Shown here: positions 49,271 to 59,785 of the stretch, in pieces
Layout: every line of letters begins with the position of its first letter
Numbering within the stretch: position 1 is the first letter of the stretch
NCBI GenBank assembly: GCA_907165065.1
Contig: OU015534.1
Span: 15,259,686-15,323,685, forward strand
Direction of reading: 5' to 3'
Source of the DNA: Caprimulgus europaeus
Lineage: Eukaryota; Chordata; Aves; Caprimulgiformes; Caprimulgidae
DNA length: 64,000 nucleotides
Made by a program: the position numbers and the translations under genes
Notes under the pieces: model-generated
What the model was told of the DNA's origin: nothing
Seen by the model: only the letters and a program-made list of their open reading frames with translations
Databases searched by the model: none

Positions 49271-49452
49271 GTGCACAGCTAAATATTTTACAGTACTGTA
49301 ATATAAATTGCAGTAGGAGAGGTTAAAAGATGGATCTGAGCCAAACAGCAAAGTCATTGGAGTGATACATCCTGTAAAAGTAAATGTGTGCTCGTGCATT
49401 TGCTATTTAAGTCACTGGGAATTTTGCTTCTGTATTAGATAAAGGACATGGG

Positions 49453-49466
49453 GCGCCCTCAGCTTG
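49453..49466 (-). promoter_or_regulatory. CTCF-like motif
   Basis: On the minus strand CAAGCTGAGGGCGC matches 12 of 14 core CTCF consensus positions, with the same GAGGGCGC half as the site at 47250-47263. It is oriented towards that site. Whether it is bound is unknown. Confidence 0.3.
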
Positions 49467-52400
49467 CTTCAGCAGTGCAAGCAGAAAGGTAAAATCTTTC
49501 ATTAAAAAAATAAACTACTTGTCTGTTCCAGGGAACATAGGAAAGTGATTGTGGTCTCCATCACCTTTACAATGCCAAATGAATATGCAAAACTAAGATC
49601 AGCCACTACTGAGAAAACAGCTTATTTGCCCATGTGAAACCATTTAAAACAAGAAATGGAACTACCCAAGCAAAACAAAATCTTGTCTTTCTCAGCACAC
49701 ACATCTTCCTCTGAAGAAAGGAAGTTTCAGTGACTGGAAGCAAACAAATACAATTCTCCACAAAATTATTAGTGTAAAGGACATTTAGGGCAAATATTTT
49801 TATCCCATCTATCAGATTAACAAAGAGTCGTCAGCTGAAGTCCTTCTCAATTGGTATCTGTGCTGCTATACACACAAAATGCACAGTCCCAACACCTAAG
49901 CCACCCACATGCTGATGTATAGCATCCACATGAACCAAGATCCCAGAACCCACCTGTCCCAGTTTTGAAGGCTTGAAGAGATCAGTTTCTCTCAGACTAA
50001 ATTGAATTAAAGATACTGCTATGAGCAAAATTTGAATACATATTGTGCTTGCCAGGGAACTGGGGCATGTATGCAGGAACAGAAGATTTTCTGTACACAT
50101 TTTGCAATGAAAAACGCTGACCACAAATTCAGTACTCAAATTCAGAGCTTGGTTTATCTTATTCCTTTTATGTAACAAAATACAAAAATATTTTTAAAAG
50201 TGAAGAATCCTGAAAAATTAAACACAAAATCAAATGATCTTTAAGATTATAAGGTCTCACAATCTAGAATAAATCTCCAGTGAATTAACAGCTAAATTCC
50301 TCTAAATTCTGTACATAATATATATGAACTGAAAACTATTTCAGAGCCTAGTTTCAATGGATACTAACTGTGGGGATGAAGACAGTGCTCCTTGACACAA
50401 AGGCAGTAATATTTCTGCAGGCTTCCTCCAAAGTATGGTGACACCATACCTTCCCAGTTGAATCTTAAGAGTGCTTAAAAAAAACCTCTTCCCATAACAC
50501 TGCTTCTGAAATTGGGTTAGCTACAGATTTCAGTCACCAGCACTCTGAGACAGAGACCCCTGTGAAATATCTCTGCCTGAACTCTTAAATGTTAGCAAAT
50601 TTACATGCAATTGAAAATCTAATCTTATAATAGAAGCTATTAGGCAATCTTAACTATGAACGATGATACTACGTCTGCCTATAACAGAAACAAAAGAAAA
50701 AGAAACAGGAAAATATTATTAAGAAGAGAATGAAGAGCAAAGCAAATGGAAACACTAACTGCACACTGGCACACAGTAAAAAACTATGAAATTGCTAGAG
50801 TATTCATCTCAGGGTGGGGAGAAAGATTCTGTCCCCATCAGAGCAGAACTGCAAATCTTACAGCAACAACAAGGCCTGTTGGCATCCACCAATTTTAGTG
50901 CTGTCATGAGAGAGTGTTCCCCTCACCTCAAGTACCCTGTACTTCAGAAAATTAGCCATATTAGTAAAACAAAGTACAGTTGCCTCTCATTCTCATAGGC
51001 AGGAAAATAAACAGAGTACCTGATAGTTTACTAGATGTGTGACAGATGGTTGCTCAACTGATTTCATCTCTTCATTCATTCCTGCTGCAAACTGCAGGCC
51101 TTGTTACCACCGCATCTCCTGCCAAGCACTGCACCACTGAAATAAAGAAAACACTTGTTCACTTTCATGGCTGGAGAGAAGTCACCAAGGCAGCCAGACG
51201 CCCTTGTGATGGTGGTGTGACTACACGCATTTAGTCAAGGCTCCAAAGGATAGGAGATACAAAGGAAGCAATGGGAGACAGGAAGCTTGGGAAATGAAAA
51301 ATTTTAAATGCTATGATGAAGCAGCAGATTCTTGCCCTTTTTGGGTCTTGTGTTAAAAAATTGACAGCTCTTTTATCTTAGAGTCGGTCCCAAAGTAGAT
51401 CCTAGATCTTAACACTGGAAAATAGGAAAAATTAAAATGTAGCTAAATTTATTGCAACCCTTTCTCTGACTTCTACTGGAGGTCTCTCACTCCTACAGTC
51501 ATTGCTCCCAGCAGTAGGTCTCTGCGGCTTATACACTCCCTTTCACTATGCAGGCCCATCTCATGCTTGTGATACTCACCAATGGGAAATAAAGTTAATG
51601 TGTGATACTAATTTTTAACTTATTAATGGTTAAAACAACACTTTGGTGCTTAATTAAGACAAAAGTAAGAGACATGAGAAATTTGTGAATTACGTCACAC
51701 TCTACATGCACATTTAAGTTTCAATACATTTTGAAGTGACAAAACCAGAATTTTTTTGTCTCTCTGTGCCTCCTACTGTAGGAAATGCATATTTCAGTTT
51801 ATATGGGAACTTGTTTCCCATGAAACTACTGTCAACTTTAATTTTTTAGCCACTCTATAATCAAACAAATCTGAAGTTAAATAATATTTTTTCTCACTTT
51901 AAAAAATTCTATTCCATTTTTTTTCTTCTCTTAGATATTTTCAGCAATCAAATACATTTCATACTCTGCATACATTAAAATCTGAAGTTCTTTTCCTGCT
52001 CTGGCCATCTAATAATCTAATAAGCAATCTTTTTCCCTTTGGAAGAACTGTCCTTCCAACCACCATATTTATAACTATGTATTGTCTGCTATACTAGGAT
52101 AAATCTAAAAGATTTGATAGTCTTCTGAAATGCAAACAATACTTTTGAGAGAGCAATGGCATTTATCTACTGATGGTCTGAGGATTTATCTCCTCACTGT
52201 TTATTTTGGAACCTCAAATCTACTACTCAGTAGGAATGTTTACTGTGTCACCCTTTGTGGTCAAAAATAAAAGACAGAGTTTTAGTTACAGGGCATCATT
52301 TGAAATAATAGGCAGTCTTTCAATCTACAACACTCTATTAGCGTTTTTATTAATAGCTCTATATTAAAGAATTTATTATTTAGAAGCAAGGATTTATGAT

Positions 52401-53957
52401 AGACCAAACATTTTAACCATGCCAACACCTCAGTCAATCAATCAAATTAATAAATAAAATTCCTTGTGTCTGTCTCAAAACTGACAAAAGAAAAGGAGTT
52501 GAGGAGAAAGCAGCATTTGGGGACTGGATTTACTTATGTTTCTAACTGAATTTTTCATCTGGTACCAATGGTTTTGGGTTTTGCAAGAAAAAAAGCCAAA
52601 TACAAAAAATAAAGATTTCCTGATGTTTAGTAAGTTTTCAAGGATTATAGTCCAAAACTATTCTGGCCTGTGGGGTTCTCTGCAAAGAGGACTGTTACAG
52701 GTGTGTTCTGTGGTTTCTAACAGCATATTATCAGTATTTTTTTTCTATACTGTCATAGCTTCTAAACTGAACTTATCTAATAAAAATTTTAGTTAGAAAT
52801 TGAAACCAGGAATTAATACAAGGAACAAGATAACATCAGTGCTTTTACACTGTTCTCTCATAAATTGCTACATTTCGTATATCAAAAATAAGCTAAGGAA
52901 AGTGTGATTTGATAGGCAGATGATAGCACAGGAATCAAAGTCAACTAAGAAAAGGCATATTATGGAAGAGGATTATACACATCTTTTGAGAATAGGAGAG
53001 CGAGGGCAGTCTTGGCTGTGGAAGCATCACTTAAAGAGATGTTACTGCAGGAACACGAATGTTGCAAGACAAGATCTGACTGGGAGGAGAACATAAAATA
53101 GAACAATAAAGCAAATGAACTCCTACGGAAATAACCAAGTAGGGTTATTGCTTTAGTAAGACATTTTCTGTTTATTCATGATAGAAATTATTTGGGTTTC
53201 TAGCAGACACGGCTGTTCTACACAAAGAGACCATAATGAATATGATTCATCCTTTAATTACTGCTTAATGCCTAGCCTTTAATATGTCATACCACCACGT
53301 ACACGCTAGACGGATGTTATTCATAATGCCAAGCAGAGACACTGAATATCTGCTTACAGGAAAGCAGTTCATTAAGCTATCAAAGAACCAGTCAAAGTAC
53401 CATAGAATCATAGCTGTTCTGCTTCTTCATGAGAAGCTATTACTTTATGTTGAAATTGCAGACTTAAAGATAATATTTAACCTGTGGATCCAGGTGACAC
53501 CTAGGCACAAAACTTGAACATTTTAATTGTTATCATTACCCCATTTCTGATCTTTCAGTGTGTGGAAAAGCTAATTCCAGAGTTTTCTTTGCTAATTAGG
53601 CACTAAATATGCATATATAATAGAACTAATTTCACTGTCCAATGTTTCCCTTTTGGTAAGGAAAAAAGGTGATATAACATTTATCTTTAGCACCATCAAA
53701 AGTAAGGCCTTATTTACTCAACTACAAGTTGGGTGGTTGAGTATTTCAGCTTCTTACTTTCAGAGAGTCCAGCAGGAAAACTGCTTATTTATATCACAGA
53801 TTATTTTTTTTTTTCAAGATTGGCTTATCTGTGGTTTTCCCCTTCATTCTTCGTATATGAGATTTAGAATGAATATCAATATGAAGGATGCTAACTCGAC
53901 TTTCCATTTTGTCAGCATCATGGCAAAAGTCACTTAAAATGGTAGATGAGTGAGTCG

Positions 53958-53982
53958 AGATCAACACTGTCTGTGTTGATCT
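53958..53982. repeat. perfect 10-base hairpin
   Basis: Arms AGATCAACAC and GTGTTGATCT flank the five-base loop TGTCT. If transcribed it would fold into a small stable stem-loop. It lies 42 bases before a second hairpin. It is too short to be a typical miRNA precursor. Confidence 0.7.
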
Positions 53983-54024
53983 TTAGGAAAGATTGCATGC
54001 TTGGCACGACCTGCCGTTAACAGC

Positions 54025-54052
54025 TGAAATCCATGTCTATGTGTGGATTTCA
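54025..54052. repeat. 9-base hairpin next to the first
   Basis: Arms TGAAATCCA and TGGATTTCA flank the ten-base loop TGTCTATGTG. The loop contains TGTCT, as in the neighbouring hairpin at 53958-53982, which may be coincidence. No gene or transposon explains the pair. Confidence 0.65.
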
Positions 54053-55231
54053 TGGAATTCCGGGAACAGTGGTAACTTTATGTTTGCAATTTTATAGCAA
54101 TTTATTCTGATGTGAAATGTACACCTTTTCTAAAGATATTATGTCTGAATTGTCCCTCTATAATGGGATTCCAGGCACAATCAGCAATCCATACATAATG
54201 CAACTTTCTGAGCCTGATTGATAGTTGTTATACATCCTCTCATAACTGGGAAGACCCATACATTCAATAAATATTCTGAAAGAGAATGTTTTCTAAAGCA
54301 ACCAACACTATTTCCCTTTAATCCAAAATAGATAGATATTGAAAGACCTCTGTGAACGTACTGTGTATCAAAACAGACAGCTTGATTACTTATCAAATTC
54401 TCAAATCTAAAACTCTTGAAATATATACCCAACACAAAACAGTAATAGCCTTACATTCACTTTCATGCACAATATTGATTAATAACAGCGTATGTTAGAA
54501 TCTAGTACAAACCAGATAAATAAACATAAGAAACTTAGTGCACATCACCTAAAAATTCTGTCTATATTTGAAAATTTAGAGCTGCTCTATATTTGTATTT
54601 TTTTATTGATCTAGTACATTCTCAGTCAGATGATGTAGAGAATTTCCTACTTACATTGACAACACTTGGCCCAGAAAAATGGATTCAGGATATACTTATT
54701 TCATAATTAGCATCTAACTGATGGGCTTCTCTGTGATCGTTCTTTCACTCTAACTAGCAATTGTGTGCTATTCTTCTTAAAAAGCATGCAGAATAGATTC
54801 AATCCACAAAATTATTTAGGCATCATAACTCTAAATATTGTTGGTAACTTGACACTAAGCATTAAAAATGGACTCAGCATCTAGAAAATATAAAAGAGAA
54901 CCTAGAAAGAGCACAACAAACCTCACACACTTAAATGGGATGATAGCAAATATGGAAAAGTGAGTGTGGTCCTGCTCAAGGAATTAAACCATTAATTCCA
55001 GATTAGCAAGTGATGACTCATCTCACCATTTGCAGTAATGAATACGTGGGTGACATATAGCTTGCAACTAGGATGTGTTTTTTTAATTCTCACAAATATG
55101 GAGGAGGGAAGGGAACAAAAGGAAAAAAAAAGTCTCTCTTTGTGCTCTAAAAAGTAATGGGTAGATCATTCCTAGGAGATCTAGAATAAAATCCCTTTCA
55201 TGCTCTGCTTGAAAGAGATTCTTCAATTCAG

Positions 55232-55284
55232 GACTGCAGCTTTGCAATGAGCACCCTCAACAGCTAAATATAAAAAGCTTTCAG
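55232..55284 (+). other. candidate 53-base exon with perfect splice donor
   Basis: The donor CAG then GTAAGTTG at 55285 is a full consensus match. An acceptor (GATTCTTCAATTCAG) ends at 55231. One frame is open throughout (LQLCNEHPQQLNIKSF), but 53 bases is too short to judge coding. It may be a chance pair or an exon of a plus-strand transcript. Confidence 0.2.
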
Positions 55285-56059
55285 GTAAGTTGTTATTAAC
55301 AAAGTCCTTGTCCAGCTAAGGCAAAGTATGTTTTTGAACCTGAGTGTCCTGGAGACCTGCATGTCACAGATGAGACTACTACATCTTTCAAAGGATACAG
55401 GAAAGGAAGGAAGGAAGCAAGCTAATCCTCTGGAAATTTTGTGTTCTATGAGCTTTTAATTAATCAAGCTGCAAAAGCAGAACAGGCAAGGCAATGCATC
55501 CTCTCTCAGCAACAACACCTGGGAGCCATGTGGCACCATCAGGACCCAGGGAGTTATGGCCACCAGCAGAAATTTAGGCACCATGGCGAGCCGCAGCTTT
55601 AGGGCAGAAGTGTTACTGACACAACAATGAATTTAAACAAAACTGAGATGCCTGAATCTCTTTGGATTTAGGCCCTTAAAATAGGGAGAGTAGTCATATT
55701 TTTAGGATTCAGAGATTACATATAAAGATCCACAACTGAGTTGAAAACTCCCTTCTATTTAAAGCAGTCTCAATTCCTCAAAATCAATATATAGAAATGA
55801 AAAAAAATCAATACCTTCAAATAGCTTTTGAACACCAATATACTGCACCTTTTAAAACATAACCTGTACAGTTCTGAGGGAGGCCAGACCCCATGTAGTA
55901 TGAGAGTAATAGGCTATCTTAAACTCCTTCAGTCATCTGGGAAATTTAAAAGAGTTATTCTTCACTCACTTGTAAAAAGGAAGCAAACTACTTGTGAAAG
56001 TAAAGTTGGAAGTTTTAGAACTACCTTTGAGCTTTTTCAAGCTGTCAGTAAACAATTTT

Positions 56060-56555
56060 TTTGTCAGGGTTTGTGCATTGTGTGCCTGTGCCCAGGTGTC
56101 GACAGTGGGGCCTGCAGAATTCTCTGTGAGGAGAGGTCGGGGCTGCCCATGCCAGATGTGGCTGGTTCCAGCTGGTCCCAGATGGTTCCAGGTGGCTCTG
56201 CAGTGCACCCACAGCTGAGCCCATCACCAAAGCTGGTGGCATCTCTGTGAAAATACATTTAAGGAAGGAAAAAACACTGCACAGGAGAGAGGAAAAAAAA
56301 CCTGTGAGAAACAGCCCTGTGAGCACCCAGGCCAAAGGAGGAGGAGAGGGAGGAGCTCCAGATGCCACAGCAGAGACTCCCCTCCAGCCCATGGGAGGAC
56401 CACAGTGAAGCAGCTATTTCTTTTCAGCTCCGGTCACAACAGAATGACCCATGAGCTTTTCCATCTTAGTTTATCCCCTTGTCCTGTTGAGGAGGGGGAG
56501 TGAGAGAGCGGCTGAGAGGGCATCTGGCCACCAGCCAAGATCAACCCACCACTCT
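56060..56555 (+). mobile_element. avian LTR-like repeat, internally shortened
   Basis: A GC-richer island in AT-rich DNA with the texture of an avian endogenous retroviral LTR-type repeat. It holds GAGGAGAGGTCGGGGCTGCC, CAGCTGGTCCCAGATGGTTC, a GGTGGCATCTCTGTGAAAAT block, GCACAGGAGAGAGG, then GGAGCTCCAGATGCCACAGC and AGACTCCCCTCCAGCCCATG. The 3' part has GACCCATGAGCTTTTCCATC, CTTGTCCTGTTGAGGAGGGG, GAGTGAGAGAGCGGCTGAGA and CCAGCCAAGATCAACCCACC. That tail shares its plan with the LTR at 15285-15484. Family copies that I know of carry a long tandem GC-rich middle, which seems to be deleted here. It holds no retroviral gene; open frames at 55828-56250, 55994-56218 and 56045-56392 reflect GC content only. 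Borders and family are approximate. Confidence 0.72.
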
Positions 56556-58273
56556 TTGTAAAGATCTGATTTTTGCAGTTACATCAGCTGCACTTCTCCA
56601 TGGGATGATGATGGCTTCAGTATTTTTTTCTATCTATATAACTATATAATAGCAAAACGTCTGACTGCCTATGCTGCTTTTGACCTTTATAACCAGACTC
56701 ATAACCTTTATTTTTATTTATTGAAAGTATCTTACATCTCTATATGTATTTATGTCATTGCATAATTTCTATAAGCTGAGTACCATAGCATTCTATAATA
56801 ACAGCAAGCCTTTCTCTCAATGGCAGATTGTAGACTGCCATATTTTTGTAGACTAAGCCTACTTAAAATGGCAGTCTTCCAATGGCTTCTTTACCAGGAA
56901 AAGAAAAACAACATTTGTGCACAACAGAGATATTGGGGTTGAGGGGTTTAATATACCTGTTTCTTCTTTTTTTCCTAGATATGCAAAGAAAATATACTAT
57001 TGAACTTTCCTAATCTACAGTTATCTGGGTTTCAATTCAATATACTCTTTCCCTTACACAAGGCATGAGCTCACCCTTGTGTAAAAGTGAATCTTGCCTC
57101 CAAGAGAACCTGAGAAGAGAATGCATCTCTAAACACCCTGAAGGAAGCATTTGCCACAAGGCAGTGGTGGAGTTTGGTATGAAGACACAACCAGGAGATA
57201 ATAAAAAAAACATTGACATATAAGTGAATTCAGTTTCTTCTCAGGGAATTTGTAAAGATCTATGAATAATATAAAATAGAAAGTGAAAAACATGATCATG
57301 TTTTGTTATGTAGCTGACTGAAATATTCCCCATTCCAGAGTTTACTCCTGATTCAAAAGCATTAAGGGTGGGCAAAGACTACTGCAGGTTCAAGAAATAC
57401 AGCAGTTTCATGAGATCTTAGAGATGTCAGGCTGACAGTCCATGTGTGCTGCACTGTTCATCCCAATTATCCTCTTTTATAATCTTGTACCTTTGTATAG
57501 TGTATATGTTTGGGGGACTCAAAGATTTACATACCTGTACCTCAGAAAAAAAAAAAAATTTTTTTAGAAAAATTAGAAAAGGGAGTTGCTGGTGGCAGGC
57601 TCCTAGTGAGGCAATACCTCATCCTAAGAGCTTCTACTCAAAAGCCAGACTCAGCTTGTTTCTCTCCAGGTTACAAGTTTCAACTGTCACAGAGCACAAG
57701 ATTAACAGTTATAAAAACTTGAGAATGATACTAAACACAATGCTGGGAAGAGAGCCTTTCTACATTGCATAAAGTAGTGTCCTAAACTAGTTAAATGTCA
57801 GACTGATGTGCAACTACTGAGTACTTCATTAGCATAACTATGTTTCTTTTCTTATGGGTGACACATCCCATCTGGAAACTGGTCCATAAGGATGAGAAAT
57901 CTTGTCATTCTTTCTTTCAATGCTGAACTAACAATCTTAATGTATCAATATCCTAAAATATCTTTACCTGATATTTTATGCTACCTGATGGCTTTGAACA
58001 CTTATTTTAATTAAGAAGCAGCGACACATTGAATATTTCATTCCAAGTCAGTTTCCTATGGATGAAATACCAAACAGTAGTAATAGAGGATACAAATAAC
58101 AAAGTTAGTAAATCCCCAGCTTTAGCACCAACAGATACAAGCAATCATCTACAAAATTTAGCAGGAGGAAAAAATGCTTGATGATTCTAGATCACAGTGG
58201 GCCCGTCACCAAAATGAGGGAAATATTGGTAGAAGGCAGAGACCTATGAACCCACGAGTAACAGAAATAAAAA

Positions 58274-58315
58274 TCAAATCCTGTCTCACTGAAATTGGTG
58301 GCAAAACTCTTGGGT
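58274..58315. repeat. possible old interspersed repeat remnant
   Basis: AAATCCTGTCTCACTGAAAT, then TGGTGGCAAAACTCTTGGG. It resembles one arm plus the centre of the old palindromic repeats at 22419 and 49198 (ATCCTG, CACTGAA, GGCAAAACTC). Only partial similarity is visible. Confidence 0.3.
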
Positions 58316-59736
58316 AGCTAATCAGTCCTTACATTAAGTAATTGAAAAAGTAGAAAAAGTGGAAGAATAAAACTTGCACCAGGATAGAAGAACCCAATAG
58401 GAGACAGAATAGCCAGTATTTCTTTCTTATGTAATATTTTTTAACACTAACTTATTACAGAAAATAAAAATGTCAAAAATTCAGTGGATGAGGTGCTTTA
58501 TAAGGAGCCCATCTGTTTTACCCAAATGATTACGTTTTCTGTGAATACAAAAACTAAGTTTTGAAATTTTCTGGCATAATTTGTCATTTCAAGAAAAACA
58601 CAAATTACTATTTAAATTAAAGCATTATTTCACAGTGGAGTTTCACTCTTCTTTCCCAGTCACTGAGAGAGAACTGAAAAAACTTATTGATTCATTCTGC
58701 ATGTAACCTTTATATATTTACTTTGTATTCTTTTGTTCCAACTTTTAATCACCAGAAGGAAAATCTCATCTCTCCTTAGCAAACAAGGCAACATTTTCAT
58801 CTTCAAAATCCCAGAGAACCTAAATATTTTTTCATAAGATTGAGAAGTAGAGAGAGATTCTGTCTGGACCGATTCTTTCTCCTATTTTTGCACCTGCATT
58901 ATCCTCCTGGATTATCCTGCAGTCAGCTGCTTCTGCACAGAAAACACTATTATATATGCACACCACTGACTGAAGTCTCTTGCTTTTTCGAGCCATGCTT
59001 ACCCACTTCAAAGTTGATACTGCACCATCAGCACTATTTTAGTACAGGTTTCAAAAAGCATTTCATTATTTAGGCTTCTGCAACAAGGACATCCTGTATA
59101 CTGTGGTAAGAGAGGTGTAGAATAGAAGGAAGAAAGAATAAATAGCTGACTAGAGTAGAGGGAGCAGTGACAAAGGTTCCTACCTTTGTTTGCAGAGAAG
59201 TTTGCAGCTGAATGAATAACAGCAGTGACCAGTCCTCCTGTGGCACCACATTTTTTTTAATGTGAGCAAGGAATGGTTGTCATCTGTAAACTTTGTTTAC
59301 CTGGGTCCCAGATAAAATTGATGGAATACTTTATCTGTTAGAATTGTTGAGGATTACTGTAAAACTGTCCCTTTAACATGCATTTGCAGGCCTATTTCAG
59401 AACACAGAAAGAAGTCTTCTGTAAGTAGTGTATTATTTGGAAATAATGAGAAGGTAGCTGGTGTTTGCAGAGGTCAAAGATATTAGTGAAAGTACCAAAA
59501 ATTTTAGCAAAATGCCAGGTCTTGCAGTGAGGAGAAATTGTAAAAAAAGGAATAACATACTGAAAAAAAAAGACCTGTGGGCCACAAATAGAAGATCTGA
59601 CATTTTCTGACAGTTCAGATAAATCCATTGTAATGAGAAAAGAAGGATTTGGTATTAAATCAATCCTGTTTGCAATACTTATCCTTGGATGTTGTGAAGA
59701 ACCATTTCACATCTCAGAGATGACATCCTTTTCTTT

Positions 59737-59785
59737 AGGGCCTAATCCAAAAACCGTTTAAGTTAGTGGGCTGAAAATGACTCAG
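59737..59785. repeat. possible old interspersed repeat remnant
   Basis: AGGGCCTAATCCAAAAACCG, then TTTAAGTTAGTGGGCTGAAAA. It resembles the GGCCTGATCCAAAGCCC arm and the GTCAGTGGGCTTTGG arm of the repeat seen at 49198-49270. Degraded, with low certainty. Confidence 0.35.

Larger units (their letters stand above)
48401..56059. other. long repeat-poor non-coding stretch
   Basis: About 7.7 kb without a supportable gene. It contains an old palindromic repeat at 49198-49270, a second CTCF-like motif at 49453-49466, two adjacent hairpins at 53958-54052, a candidate plus-strand exon at 55232-55284, and a small AAGG-rich tract at 55391-55416. The 115-codon minus-strand frame at 49831-50178 shows no recognisable motif. 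Confidence 0.5.

Noticed and set aside
49831..50178. 115-codon minus-strand open frame
   Set aside because: No motif recognised, no supporting splice pattern; within chance expectation.
53401..53413. CATAGAATCATAG, like the CR1 terminal repeat
   Set aside because: The neighbouring sequence shows no GGACCTTAAAGATC block or any other CR1 feature, so it is probably chance.
55640..55690. GATGCCTGAATCTCTTTGGA plus TTTAGGCCC, resembling another old sauropsid repeat; similar words near 23950-23990
   Set aside because: Only about 30 bases of loose similarity each, and no second arm visible.
55828..56392. Open frames of 140 codons (plus) and 115 codons (minus)
   Set aside because: They overlap on opposite strands inside the GC-rich LTR-like repeat, where stop codons are rarer. 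No retroviral or host domain is present.
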